The notes: generated by a model from the sequence alone, not told the origin. Shown: positions 46,022-55,178, counted from the first letter of the stretch. The stretch is 58,144 nt of DNA from Bacteroidaceae bacterium (GCA_017940605.1 JAGAYF010000056.1:1-58144), one strand, 5' to 3'. Translations and numbers: made by a program.

Positions 46022-46681
46022 ATGGCAAAGAATGTCTTATTAATTGGTGCAACAGGTTTCGTAGGTTCAGCTATCCTGAACGAGTTGGTAAATCGCGGCC
46101 ACAAGGTGACGGCAATAGTACGTAATGCAAAAAGTCTGGCGGACAAACAAGATGTCGAGATTGTTGTAGCTGATGCAACCAATCCTTCAGAGCTAAAGCG
46201 TCTGGCCAAAGGCAAGGATGCAGTCATTTCGGCCTATAATCCTGGCTGGAAAAACCCTCACCAGTATGAAGAAACGCTGGAAAACTATCCTAAAATCGTA
46301 GAAGGTGTCAAGCAAGCAGGAGTCCGTCGACTGCTCATCGTAGGTGGCGCAGGCACTCTCTTTGTCAAGCCAGGTGTTCGTCTCATTGACACTGGCACAC
46401 TTCCTGAAGCATGGTTGCCTGGCGTAAAGAGCCTTGGGGAATTCTACCTGAACACACTGACGAAAGAGCAGGATATTGACTGGATATTTTTCTCTCCTGC
46501 CGGCAATCTTGGCAACATGACAACAGGCGTGCGCACAGGCAAATATCGTCTTGGTAAAGATGACATGCTCTTTGACGAAAAAGGTGAGAGTTTCATTTCC
46601 GTTGAGGACTATGCAGTGGCAATGGTTGATGAGTTGGAGCAAGAAAATCACCATAAGGAGCGTTTCACAGCAGCATACTAA
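46022..46681 (+). CDS. NmrA-like NAD(P)-dependent reductase/epimerase
   Basis: 219 residues, atypical SDR. The Rossmann loop is LLIGATGFVGSAILNEL (6-22), then VTAIVRNAKSL and VVADATNP for the cofactor, KDAVISAYNPGW, and RRLLIVGGAGTLFVKPGVRL. It lacks the YxxxK of classical SDRs. Its divergent HxlR partner suggests a role in quinone or electrophile detoxification. A tall hairpin (46719-46759) separates it from the macrodomain gene. Confidence 0.9.
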   Translation: MAKNVLLIGATGFVGSAILNELVNRGHKVTAIVRNAKSLADKQDVEIVVADATNPSELKRLAKGKDAVISAYNPGWKNPHQYEETLENYPKIVEGVKQAGVRRLLIVGGAGTLFVKPGVRLIDTGTLPEAWLPGVKSLGEFYLNTLTKEQDIDWIFFSPAGNLGNMTTGVRTGKYRLGKDDMLFDEKGESFISVEDYAVAMVDELEQENHHKERFTAAY

Positions 46682-46718
46682 TCTATATTGAGACCTCCCT
46701 TACAACTCTTATGTAACT

Positions 46719-46759
46719 CAGGAAGATTGTCTTCGCTTCATGCGAAGACAATCTTCCTG
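46719..46759. terminator. Perfect 18-bp hairpin after the NmrA-like gene
   Basis: CAGGAAGATTGTCTTCGC (46719-46736) is matched exactly by 46742-46759 around a 5-base loop. A-run rather than T-run follows on the plus strand, so it may attenuate rather than fully terminate. Confidence 0.6.
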
Positions 46760-46811
46760 AAAAAACAGAATTCAGACCGCTCTATACCATCCATAAACAG
46801 AATGAAGGAAC

Positions 46812-47582
46812 ATGAATCGCGCAGAAAATCTTGATTATATCCTGAGACAACTGATGACCGATGTCGGCAAGCAATACGCCTTACCTGCATCACTCTCAGA
46901 CAAACAGCGGATGATGCGTGCATTAATGAACATACGTCAACCCATTCCCGCTTCCCAGGAATTTCTTAAAGCCCAAGATTGGGAACTCCAGCGGCAAACA
47001 GAGGAAAAAGGTGTGGTTTCGCTTGACGGAGAAGGAATACTTCTATGGCAAGGTGACATTACTCGCCTTCAAGTTGATGCCATTGTCAATGCAGCCAACA
47101 GCCAGATGCTCGGTTGCTGGACACCTCTTCATCAATGTATAGACAACTGCATCCACTCAGCTGCCGGCATCGAACTTCGACAGGCATGCCATGAACAAAT
47201 GCAGGCACAGGGACATGACGAACAGACAGGAAAAGCCAAGATAACGCTGGGATATAATCTGCCTGCCAAACATGTCATTCATACCGTTGGCCCTATTATT
47301 CCGCAAGGCATGGTTCCTACCCAGGAACAGGAAGAACTTTTAGCCTCATGCTATCATTCATGTCTCAATCTTGCCGAAACATATCATCTACGGAGCATCG
47401 CTTTCTGTTGCATTTCAACAGGAGTATTCAATTTTCCAAACGAACGTGCTGCAGAGATAGCCCTTGCTACCGTCAGAAAATGGTTCGCTTTGCATCAGAC
47501 ACCTACTATCACTCAAGTTGTCTTCAACGTTTTTAAGGATAATGACCATGAAATCTACCAACGACTACTCACAGAGGATTGA
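46812..47582 (+). CDS. Zinc-macrodomain protein-ADP-ribose hydrolase
   Basis: 256 residues. An N-terminal helical region (1-70) precedes a macrodomain. The ADP-ribose loop and zinc site read VNAANSQMLGCWTPLHQC (92-109): Asn93 and Asn96, with Cys102, His107 and Cys109 as expected zinc ligands, matching the Zn-Macro class found with SirTM in Firmicutes. CIDNCIHSAAGIELR and CISTGVFNFPNERAA (the phosphate loop) follow. It should remove ADP-ribose from target proteins. Overlaps the sirtuin gene by 35 bases. Confidence 0.93.
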   Translation: MNRAENLDYILRQLMTDVGKQYALPASLSDKQRMMRALMNIRQPIPASQEFLKAQDWELQRQTEEKGVVSLDGEGILLWQGDITRLQVDAIVNAANSQMLGCWTPLHQCIDNCIHSAAGIELRQACHEQMQAQGHDEQTGKAKITLGYNLPAKHVIHTVGPIIPQGMVPTQEQEELLASCYHSCLNLAETYHLRSIAFCCISTGVFNFPNERAAEIALATVRKWFALHQTPTITQVVFNVFKDNDHEIYQRLLTED

Positions 47583-48396
47583 ACAACTGGGCCATCTCAT
47601 ATCCAATGCCGACAACATCATTATAGGCGCAGGCTCCGGACTGTCAACGGCAGCCGGTTTGCAATATTCGGGTGAAGAGTTTGAACACTACTTCCATCCG
47701 TGGATAGAACGTTATGGCATCACTGACCTCTACAGTTCCTCATTTTATCCATTCCAAACTGAAGAAGAGACGTGGGCTTGTTGGGCCATGCACATCTGGT
47801 ATGCGCGCTACCGTCCCCATGCCATGCCGCTTTACAAGCAGTTGCTGGATATTGTCAATGGCAAGAACCACTTTGTCATCACCACAAATGTTGACGGTCA
47901 GTTTGAGAAAGCGGGATTCTGTAAGGAAAGGCTCTTTGCCACACAAGGTGACTACGCACTCTTTCAGCCCAAGTCCGGCTATCCTAAAGAAACATGGAGC
48001 AATCAGAAATGGGTGGAACAAGTGCTGCCACTCATAAAGGATTGCCGTATCCCAACAGACATGATTCCGCGTATGCCAGACACCCATGCCCCTGTGGCCA
48101 TGAATCTTCGCTGCGACAACACCTTTGTTGAGAACATTTATTGGCATCAACAATACCAACGTTACCAGAATTTCATAACAGAGTGTTCAGGGAAACGGTT
48201 ACTCCTGCTTGAATTGGGAGTAGGTTTCAATACGCCTGTCATCATTCGGTTTCCGTTTGAGCGCATGGCAACAGAGTGGGAGCAAACAACCCTTGTCCGA
48301 TTCAACAAGAGCGAGCCACAAACTTTCATCAATGGTTTATCCCGCTATGTCGCATTCCAAGAAGATATAGGCACCATTCTGCAGGCAATCAGATAG
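47548..48396 (+). CDS. SirTM-type ADP-ribosylating sirtuin, zinc-ribbon Cys lost
   Basis: 282 residues from the ATG at 47548; AAGGA lies eight bases before it, and an ATG at 47542 is possible. NAD-binding GAGSGLSTAAG (27-37), then TTNVDGQFEKAGF (Asn114, Asp116). The catalytic His-Gly of deacetylating sirtuins is Gln133-Gly134 (ATQGDYALF), the mark of the SirTM class of protein mono-ADP-ribosyltransferases. The usual four zinc-ribbon Cys are missing: PKSGYP (141-146) and MPDTHAP replace the C-x-C segments, though NLRCD and the following core remain. No GcvH-L, LplA or lipoyl target gene is adjacent. A terminator follows at 48433. Confidence 0.9.
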   Translation: MKSTNDYSQRIEQLGHLISNADNIIIGAGSGLSTAAGLQYSGEEFEHYFHPWIERYGITDLYSSSFYPFQTEEETWACWAMHIWYARYRPHAMPLYKQLLDIVNGKNHFVITTNVDGQFEKAGFCKERLFATQGDYALFQPKSGYPKETWSNQKWVEQVLPLIKDCRIPTDMIPRMPDTHAPVAMNLRCDNTFVENIYWHQQYQRYQNFITECSGKRLLLLELGVGFNTPVIIRFPFERMATEWEQTTLVRFNKSEPQTFINGLSRYVAFQEDIGTILQAIR

Positions 48397-48432
48397 TGCC
48401 TATACACAGAATTCATCCTATTCTGCTACTTG

Positions 48433-48464
48433 CTTTCGCACCATGATGGTGCGAAAGTTTTTTT
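48433..48464 (+). terminator. Terminator of the macrodomain-sirtuin pair
   Basis: CTTTCGCACCA (48433-48443) pairs with TGGTGCGAAAG (48447-48457), with seven T bases following. Canonical intrinsic terminator. It overlaps the start of a spurious 67-codon frame. Confidence 0.93.
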
Positions 48465-48602
48465 AACCTATACAATAAATAAACCTCGCTTTCAGATTCC
48501 GTTCGGAAATAGGATATTCAAATTTTTCTTGAAAACATTGTACATTTATTCATTTCTGCGAAAAAGCAGTAAGAATTTGCATTGCGTATACGCATTTTTA
48601 TC

Positions 48603-48610
48603 TAACTTTG
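48603..48610 (+). promoter_or_regulatory. trpB2 −7 box
   Basis: TAACTTTG, with a 36-base gap to the ATG at 48647. A CATTG about 18-20 bases upstream could serve as −33. Confidence 0.55.
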
Positions 48611-48646
48611 TAATCGGAATAATCCATCTATAAACAATACACATCT

Positions 48647-50017
48647 ATGAGCAACAAGACAAAACGCTTCTTGCTTCCTGAAAGCGAGATACCCACACAG
48701 TGGTACAACATCCAGGCAGAAATGCCCAACAAGCCCCTACCCTTTTTGCACCCAGGCACTAAGCAGCCCTTGAAGTCGTCAGACCTCTACCCAATCTTCT
48801 GCGAAGAATGCTCCAACCAGGAACTTAACCAAACCGACACCTGGATTGACATTCCCGAAGAAGTGCGTGACCGCTACAAAAACTGGCGATGCACCCCCCT
48901 GGTGCGTGCCTATGGACTGGAAAAGGCCCTTGACACACCCGCCCACATCTATTTCAAGAACGAAAGCGTAAGTCCCGTAGGAAGCCACAAGCTCAATTCT
49001 GCACTGCCCCAGGTATATTACAACAAGCAGCAGGGTGTCACCAACATCACCACCGAGACCGGTGCCGGACAATGGGGTACTGCATTGGCCTACGCCTGTT
49101 CACAGTTTGGAATTGACGCTGCTGTCTACATGGTAAAGATTAGCTATGAGCAAAAGCCCTATCGCCGTTCCATGATGAACATCTTTGGCGCACAGGTAAC
49201 ACCCAGCCCGTCCATGAGTACCCGTGCCGGAAAAGACATCCTCACACAACACCCCGACAGCAACGGTTCTTTGGGCACAGCCATCAGTGAAGCCATTGAA
49301 TTGGCTACACAGACCCCCAATTGCAAGTACACTTTGGGCTCAGTCCTCAACCATGTCAGCCTTCACCAAACTGTAATCGGCCTTGAAGCCGAAAAGCAAA
49401 TGGCCATGGCCGGCGAATATCCCGACAAGGTCATTGCATGTTTTGGCGGCGGCAGCAATTTCAGCGGCATCGCATTCCCCTTCATGCGCCACAACTTCAG
49501 CGAAGGAAAGAAGACAGAGTTCATTGCTGCCGAACCTGAGAGCTGTCCCAAGCTGACCAAGGGTGTTTTTGAATATGACTTTGGTGACGAGACAGGTTAC
49601 ACCCCGTTGCTCCCCATGTACACGCTGGGTCATAATTTCCAACCAGCCAGCATCCATGCAGGCGGCTTGCGCTATCATGGTGCAGGGGTCATCCTGAGCC
49701 AATTACTCAAGGACGGTTACCTGAAAGGTGTGGACCTGCCACAGAGCGAGACTTTCAAGGCCGGCATACTCTTTGCCCGCAGCGAGGGCATCGTTCCTGC
49801 TCCCGAAAGTTGTCACGCCATTGCCGCAACCGTGCGCGAAGCACTCCGATGCAAGGCAGAAGGCAAGAGCGAGGTGCTTCTGTTCAACCTGAGCGGGCAC
49901 GGCATCATCGACCTTGCCAGCTATGATCGCTACATGCAGGGCGACCTGACCGACTATGTCCCCAGCAACAGCGAACTGGAGAGCTACCTGAAGGACATTG
50001 ACGTGCTGCAACCATAA
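48647..50017 (+). CDS. TrpB2-type tryptophan synthase beta-like protein
   Basis: 456 residues, longer than TrpB1 (about 400) and with the TrpB2 N-terminal extension. PLP lysine Lys115 in SPVGSHKLNSAL; TETGAGQWGTALAYA; the phosphate loop CFGGGSNFSGIAFPF; EPESCPKLTKG; and HAGGLRYHGAGV, all in the TrpB2 form. No trpA or other trp gene is nearby. It may recycle indole to tryptophan or act as a serine-related PLP enzyme. Ends before a bidirectional terminator shared with the purF homologue. Confidence 0.92.
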   Translation: MSNKTKRFLLPESEIPTQWYNIQAEMPNKPLPFLHPGTKQPLKSSDLYPIFCEECSNQELNQTDTWIDIPEEVRDRYKNWRCTPLVRAYGLEKALDTPAHIYFKNESVSPVGSHKLNSALPQVYYNKQQGVTNITTETGAGQWGTALAYACSQFGIDAAVYMVKISYEQKPYRRSMMNIFGAQVTPSPSMSTRAGKDILTQHPDSNGSLGTAISEAIELATQTPNCKYTLGSVLNHVSLHQTVIGLEAEKQMAMAGEYPDKVIACFGGGSNFSGIAFPFMRHNFSEGKKTEFIAAEPESCPKLTKGVFEYDFGDETGYTPLLPMYTLGHNFQPASIHAGGLRYHGAGVILSQLLKDGYLKGVDLPQSETFKAGILFARSEGIVPAPESCHAIAATVREALRCKAEGKSEVLLFNLSGHGIIDLASYDRYMQGDLTDYVPSNSELESYLKDIDVLQP

Positions 50018-50035
50018 CCAGCGGTACTTCCATAC

Positions 50036-50077
50036 AAGATAATCGCCCCTTTCTTCACGGAAAGGGGCGATTATCTT
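50036..50077. terminator. Bidirectional terminator trpB2/purF homologue
   Basis: An 18-bp stem, AAGATAATCGCCCCTTTC (50036-50053) with its exact complement at 50060-50077. Between two convergent genes; T-run on the plus side is short. Confidence 0.85.
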
Positions 50078-50095
50078 ATTTCATGCCACGGCATT

Positions 50096-52006
50096 TCATG
50101 GCTCATCCTGCCTGCCAGAAGCACAATACACCTGTTCAACAAAATCAACAAAGGCCTGGTTGACGCGCCTTGTTCCTCCGGGCGTGGGATAGTTTCCGCT
50201 GAAATACCAGTCGCCGCTGTGATGGGGACATGCCCTGCGGAGTCCTTCCAGCGACTGATACACTATTTCTACTTCAGCCTCCACATCCTCGGCACGAAGC
50301 ATTTGGGCCATCTTCAGGGAAATCTCTTCCGCCGTAAACGGAGCGTATATTTCCTGTACCGCATTGACCACAGGCTGGTCAGCCGGCTTTTCTAACTCTG
50401 CGCGGCACTTTTCGCATACCTGATGTATCAGTCCGTCCATCTTCCTGTCCTCCAGCAGGGCTATGGTTGCCCTGAATGCTATGAATTCCTGCAAACTGGG
50501 CATGTCTATGCCGTAATAGTCAGGATAACGCACCTGGGGCGAAGACGACACGACCACGATCTTCCTGGGATGCAGGCGGTCCAGTATGCGCAGGATGCTC
50601 TCCTTGAGCGTAGTCCCCCTGACGATGCTGTCATCTATGATGACCAGGTTATCCTTGTAGGGACACAGGCTGTTGTAGGTCACGTCATACACATGGGAAG
50701 CCAGGTCGTTTCGGCTGTTACCCTCGGCAATGAACGTGCGCATCTTGATGTCTTTCCACGCCACTTTCTCACTTCTCACCCTTTGCGCCAGTATGTCCTC
50801 AATGTCGGTAGGCTTGGCATCCGTCCCTAAGTCCATCAGGGCCTTGGCCTTCTGTTGGTTCAGGCAATCGTTGAATCCTTCCACCAAACCATAGAAAGCC
50901 GTTTCCGCCGTATTGGGTATGAACGAAAAGACCGTATGCTTCAGGTCCTTGCCTATGGCCTTGTAGACGGGTTCTACCAGTTGCCTTCCCAATGCCTTGC
51001 GTTCTTGGTATATGTCAGCATCATTGCCACGACTGAAGTAGATTCTTTCAAACGAACATGCGCTCAATGTGCGCGCAGGAAGCACCTGTTCCAACCTCAT
51101 CTCACCCGACTTGCTTATCAGCAGGGCCTGACCGGGCAACAATTCGTTTACTTCATGGGATTCCACGAACAATGTCGTCTGTATTACCGGTCGTTCCGAT
51201 GCCACAACGACTTGCTCATCATTCTTGTACCAAAAGGCCGGCCTTATGCCCCATGGGTCACGCATGACAAAGGATTCGCCGCTACCTGTAACGCCGCACA
51301 GCACATAGCCACCGTCCCATATGCCACTGGAGGTACGCAACACATTGGCCATGTCAATGTTGTCCTCAATGTATCGGGTGATGTCGCTTTTCTGCATCCC
51401 TGCCTGAATGCCATGGCGGAACAAACGTTCGCTTTCGCGGTCCAGCCGATGGCCTATCTGCTCCAACAGGATGTAGGTATCGCCGTATATGCGCGGATGC
51501 TGGCCCATCTGTACGATGCTGTCAAATATTTGCCGTACGTTGGTCATGTTGAAATTGCCGCATAGGCACAGATTGCGGGCTTTCCAATTGTTCCGCCTCA
51601 GGAAGGGGTGGACATAGGCAATACCCTTGCGCCCCGTCGTACTGTACCGCAGGTGACCCATGTAGATTTCGCCCGCAAAGGACACGTTGCGCCGCACAAA
51701 GGATACATCGGCCATCTGCTTTCCTGTCAATTCCTGCATGGGGGCATGCACACGGCCGAAGACTTCGGCAATAGCACCCGAACCCAACGCCCTTTCACGG
51801 AACATGTACTCCTCACCGGCAGGAGCATCCATCTTGACACACGCTATGCCTGCTCCTTCCTGACCTCGGTTGTGCTGTTTCTCCATTAACAGGTACAATT
51901 CATCGAGACCGACGGTCCATGTCCCATATTTTTCCTGAAAATATTCAAGTGGCTTGAGCAATCGCACCATGGCGATTCCGCATTCGTGTTTCAAAGACTC
52001 CATCAT
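50096..52006 (-). CDS. Amidophosphoribosyltransferase-like protein, long form
   Basis: 636 residues, against about 470-505 for classical PurF. Class II glutamine amidotransferase start KHECGIAMVRLL: the nucleophile Cys9 must be freed by removal of MMESLKHE, as in Bacillus PurF. EKQHNRGQEGAG, LRYSTTGRKG and CLCGNFNMTN form the glutaminase. The PRPP loop VIIDDSIVRGTT is intact. Insertions in the middle and a C-terminal extension of about 90 residues (AEEISLKMAQMLRAED) account for the extra length, typical for Bacteroidetes. It may provide phosphoribosylamine for purines; another copy may exist elsewhere in the genome. Confidence 0.9.
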   Translation of the reverse strand: MMESLKHECGIAMVRLLKPLEYFQEKYGTWTVGLDELYLLMEKQHNRGQEGAGIACVKMDAPAGEEYMFRERALGSGAIAEVFGRVHAPMQELTGKQMADVSFVRRNVSFAGEIYMGHLRYSTTGRKGIAYVHPFLRRNNWKARNLCLCGNFNMTNVRQIFDSIVQMGQHPRIYGDTYILLEQIGHRLDRESERLFRHGIQAGMQKSDITRYIEDNIDMANVLRTSSGIWDGGYVLCGVTGSGESFVMRDPWGIRPAFWYKNDEQVVVASERPVIQTTLFVESHEVNELLPGQALLISKSGEMRLEQVLPARTLSACSFERIYFSRGNDADIYQERKALGRQLVEPVYKAIGKDLKHTVFSFIPNTAETAFYGLVEGFNDCLNQQKAKALMDLGTDAKPTDIEDILAQRVRSEKVAWKDIKMRTFIAEGNSRNDLASHVYDVTYNSLCPYKDNLVIIDDSIVRGTTLKESILRILDRLHPRKIVVVSSSPQVRYPDYYGIDMPSLQEFIAFRATIALLEDRKMDGLIHQVCEKCRAELEKPADQPVVNAVQEIYAPFTAEEISLKMAQMLRAEDVEAEVEIVYQSLEGLRRACPHHSGDWYFSGNYPTPGGTRRVNQAFVDFVEQVYCASGRQDEP

Positions 52007-52042
52007 CTTGCTATAAGAGTAAGCATGTTCTAAAAATTAATG

Positions 52043-52050
52043 CAAAAATA
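52043..52050 (-). promoter_or_regulatory. −7 box of the purF homologue
   Basis: Minus-strand TATTTTTG, with a leader of about 30 bases. No clear −33. Confidence 0.55.
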
Positions 52051-52211
52051 TAAAAAAAGTCGTTTTCGGACCACGGAAAATTACAATTTTGTGCTTTTCG
52101 CGCCCATTTTTATCACAAATTAAACAAAAACGCCCTCAACCAGCGCAAAATTACTCCGATGAACTGGAACAACAGCCCCCACATCGTTTCATCAAGGATG
52201 CAGTAATGTGA

Positions 52212-52277
52212 AAAAAGTCGGGGAGTTTTTTGAAAAAGTCGGGGAGTTTTTTAAAAAACTACGGGAGTTTTATTTTC
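52212..52277. repeat. Triple 21-bp tandem repeat
   Basis: Units start at 52212, 52233 and about 52254. The first two are AAAAAGTCGGGGAGTTTTTT plus one base; the third is a variant with AAAACTACGGGAGTTTT, which is an A/T-flanked inverted repeat. Lies after the GSCFA stop (on the minus strand) and may also terminate that gene. Confidence 0.75.
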
Positions 52278-52313
52278 AAAAAGGGAAAATGGACGGAAAA
52301 GGTGAACTTATTT

Positions 52314-53186
52314 TCAGGACTTACTGTGAGTCCGGTGCGCCTGAGCCTTAAGTATGGGCCGCATGCGTGCTACTTGGGCAAGGGCCGAGGGGGTGAAATA
52401 GCATTGGGTGAACCTTTCCCATATATACTGCACGGCCAAGGAGGACGGATGAACCATGTCGTCAGCATAGAAACGGTAGTCCCGCAACTCATCTTCCAGT
52501 ATTTCATAGGCGGGGAAATAGGTTATCTTGTCAGGATACGACTTTTCCAACTCATGCGCATATAGCATGAGCGCAGCCTTGGCAAGGCGGTTGCCATGTG
52601 CGCCATATTTCAGATAGCGATAAGGACTGACCGTCAGTATGACACGCAAGTGCTGATTTTGCCTGAACAGTTCGGACAGCAGGAGGTGACTGCATTCCAG
52701 CATATCGGCTACCGAGGCCTCATGTTCCTCAAACAAAGCCGCAGGCTGCTTGTGGCAATTGGAAACAATGAGTGGGCGTTCCTTCAGCCGATAGTAATGA
52801 TTCGTACCAAAGGTTAACACCAGCACGTCCATCTGCTCGTACAGATGAAGGGCAGTATCGAAGGAAGCAGTAATCTGCCCCAGGCATTCTTCGCGCGTAG
52901 CGGCAGAAAACAACGTGGAATGCAGCCAACTTCCCCACCGACCTTCACCGTCACGAAAGAGAAAGCACTCCGCATCGAACTTTCGTGCCTGAAACTGGCC
53001 CAGCACCTGAAAGATGCTGAGTGGATTGTACAGGACACCCGTTGGATTGACCACACAGGGAAACTGATTCTCGGCCATGCGGCTGCCCATGTTTTCAGCA
53101 AAGCAGGAACCCAGGAACATGGTCCTGCTGCATTCGGAAACAGAGAACGGGGGCGTGGGAATATCTACCTTGGTTTGCAGCTCCAT
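52314..53186 (-). CDS. GSCFA-domain protein
   Basis: 290 residues from the ATG at 53186 (a TTG opens a longer frame at 53201). The domain name motif appears as MFLGSCFAENMGSRM (about 24-38). VLTFGTNHYY, VILTVSPYRYLKYGAHGNRLAKA and YFPAYEILEDELRDYRFYADDMVHPS show the SGNH-like catalytic architecture (His in the last). Function unproven; SGNH relatives are acyl- or sugar-ester hydrolases. Divergent from dxs. Confidence 0.9.
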   Translation of the reverse strand: MELQTKVDIPTPPFSVSECSRTMFLGSCFAENMGSRMAENQFPCVVNPTGVLYNPLSIFQVLGQFQARKFDAECFLFRDGEGRWGSWLHSTLFSAATREECLGQITASFDTALHLYEQMDVLVLTFGTNHYYRLKERPLIVSNCHKQPAALFEEHEASVADMLECSHLLLSELFRQNQHLRVILTVSPYRYLKYGAHGNRLAKAALMLYAHELEKSYPDKITYFPAYEILEDELRDYRFYADDMVHPSSLAVQYIWERFTQCYFTPSALAQVARMRPILKAQAHRTHSKS

Positions 53187-53212
53187 AAAGGGGTATGACA
53201 AAATATTTTGGG

Positions 53213-53220
53213 CAAAATTA
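53213..53220 (-). promoter_or_regulatory. GSCFA gene −7 box
   Basis: Minus-strand TAATTTTG, about 26 bases from the ATG at 53186. Back to back with the dxs promoter box at 53243-53250. Confidence 0.55.
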
Positions 53221-53242
53221 ATGTTTTACGGTGAATTCTGTG

Positions 53243-53250
53243 TATTTTTG
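53243..53250 (+). promoter_or_regulatory. dxs −7 box
   Basis: TATTTTTG, leader about 16 bases before the ATG at 53271. Only 22 bases separate it from the divergent GSCFA −7 box, so the two promoters share upstream DNA. Confidence 0.6.
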
Positions 53251-53270
53251 CACGGCTTTATTTTATAGAA

Positions 53271-55178
53271 ATGAAGGATTTTGAAACCTCATATCCGCTG
53301 TTGAACAGAATAGATACGCCATCGGACCTGAGAAAACTACCCGAAAGCATCCTGCCCGCAGTATGTGAAGAAATAAGACAAGAGATTATCGATGTGTGCG
53401 CCCACAACCCAGGCCATTTGGGCTCCAGCTTGGGAGCTGTGGAGCTGGCTGTGGCCCTGCAATACATCTTTAATACGCCAGAAGACCACATTGTGTGGGA
53501 CGTAGGGCATCAGGCTTACGCCCACAAGATTCTGACGGGCAGGAGGAAGGCTTTCTACCAAAACAGGAAAAGTCATGGGCTCAAACCCTTCCCCTCGCCA
53601 CAGGAAAGCCCATACGATGTAAACACATGCGGCCACGCTTCTAACTCGATATCCATTGCCCTGGGACTGGCCGTGGCGGAAGAAATGCAGCAAAGCCAGC
53701 GAAAGGTGGTGGCAGTCATTGGTGATGGGGCTATGAGCGGCGGTTTGGCGTATGAAGGGCTGAACAATGTGTCATCAACCCCCAACGACTTACTCATCAT
53801 ACTGAATGACAACAATATGAGTATCAGTGGAAGTGTAGGAGGAATGAAGCAGTATCTCCTACATCTCCATACAAGCAATTTCTATAACACCCTGCGATTT
53901 AAGGCTGCCCAGAAATTTTCCTCATGGGGCATCCTGAACGACAGCCGACGCAAGAAAATCATTCGCTTCAACAACTCTGTCAAATCCTTGCTGGCCAATC
54001 AGCAAAACATATTCGAGGGACTGAACATCAGGTACTTTGGTCCGATTGACGGCAACAACATTCAGGAACTTGTACGCACCATTCGCGAAATCAAGGACAT
54101 GAAAGGGCCGCGCATCCTGCACGTTCACACCGTGAAGGGCAAAGGCTTTTCCATGGCAGAAAAGGAAGCTACCATCTGGCATGCCCCGGGCAAGTTTGAT
54201 CCCGTTTCAGGACAGCGGCTGTCCAGTCCGGCACAGCACCAGCCGCCCAAATTTCAGGACATATTCGGAGACACTTTGGTGGAACTGGGCAAGATGAATG
54301 AAAAGATTGTAGGCATCACCCCCGCCATGCTTACAGGATGCTCCATGGACCGTTTTCAGAAAGTGTTTCCCAAGCGCACGTTCGACGTAGGCATTGCCGA
54401 GGGGCACGCAGTCACCTTTGCCGCTGGAATGGCCATAGACGGGATGATTCCTTTCTGTAACATTTACTCTTCCTTCGCACAACGCGCCTACGACAACATC
54501 ATTCATGACGTAGCCATCTCAGGATTGCACGTCGTATTCTGCCTTGACCGCGCAGGACTCGTGGGAGAGGACGGACCGACGCACCATGGCGCTTTCGACA
54601 TAGCGGCATTGCGCCCCATCCCCAACCTAACGATTGCATCGCCCATGGACGGGAAAGAACTGCGGCGCATGATGTTCAGTGCACAACTGGAAAATGCCGG
54701 CCCATACGTCATTCGCTACCCAAGGGGACGCTGCTCCGATGAGGACTGGCAGTGTCCGTTGGAACAGATTGAGACCGGAAAGGGAAGATGCCTGAAACAA
54801 GGTACGGAAACGGCACTCCTAACACTAGGACCTATTGGCAACCTGGGCATCCAAGCCATAAAGAAGGCCGAGGAAGAACTGTCGCAGCAAGGAAGGGCCG
54901 CCGAAATTGCCCACTACGATATGCGTTTCGTAAAACCTCTGGACAACGCACTGCTGGATGAGATAAGCGAGAAATTCAAGAAGATCATCGTCCTGGAAGA
55001 CGGCGTAAAGGAAGGCGGATTCGGCAGTGCCGTACTGGAATACCTTTCCGAGAAACAATATGCAGGGCAAATCGTCCGCCTGGGCTACCCCGACCGCTTC
55101 ATCAGTCACGGAACAGTGGCAGAACTGCAGGAAGAAGCGGGCATTGACATCACTTCCATAAAACATGCATTGCTATGA
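53271..55178 (+). CDS. dxs: 1-deoxy-D-xylulose-5-phosphate synthase
   Basis: 635 residues, normal length. Thiamine diphosphate motif [24 protein letters not shown] (about 148-184); [12 protein letters not shown]; transketolase pyrimidine-binding domain with [17 protein letters not shown] and [18 protein letters not shown]-terminal domain from about 500. First step of the MEP isoprenoid pathway. Its last four bases are shared with the trkA start. Confidence 0.97.
   Translation: MKDFETSYPLLNRIDTPSDLRKLPESILPAVCEEIRQEIIDVCAHNPGHLGSSLGAVELAVALQYIFNTPEDHIVWDVGHQAYAHKILTGRRKAFYQNRKSHGLKPFPSPQESPYDVNTCGHASNSISIALGLAVAEEMQQSQRKVVAVIGDGAMSGGLAYEGLNNVSSTPNDLLIILNDNNMSISGSVGGMKQYLLHLHTSNFYNTLRFKAAQKFSSWGILNDSRRKKIIRFNNSVKSLLANQQNIFEGLNIRYFGPIDGNNIQELVRTIREIKDMKGPRILHVHTVKGKGFSMAEKEATIWHAPGKFDPVSGQRLSSPAQHQPPKFQDIFGDTLVELGKMNEKIVGITPAMLTGCSMDRFQKVFPKRTFDVGIAEGHAVTFAAGMAIDGMIPFCNIYSSFAQRAYDNIIHDVAISGLHVVFCLDRAGLVGEDGPTHHGAFDIAALRPIPNLTIASPMDGKELRRMMFSAQLENAGPYVIRYPRGRCSDEDWQCPLEQIETGKGRCLKQGTETALLTLGPIGNLGIQAIKKAEEELSQQGRAAEIAHYDMRFVKPLDNALLDEISEKFKKIIVLEDGVKEGGFGSAVLEYLSEKQYAGQIVRLGYPDRFISHGTVAELQEEAGIDITSIKHALL

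Larger units (their letters stand above)
52007..52313. other. Gap with 21-bp tandem repeat upstream of purF homologue
   Basis: 307 bases. Contains the −7 box of the purF homologue (52043-52050) and a triple 21-bp tandem repeat (52212-52277). No gene seen. Confidence 0.6.

Noticed and set aside
48430-48633. Plus-strand frame of 67 codons before trpB2
   Set aside because: It starts just ahead of, and runs through, the strong terminator after the sirtuin gene and covers the trpB2 promoter. Composition is that of AT-rich non-coding DNA.
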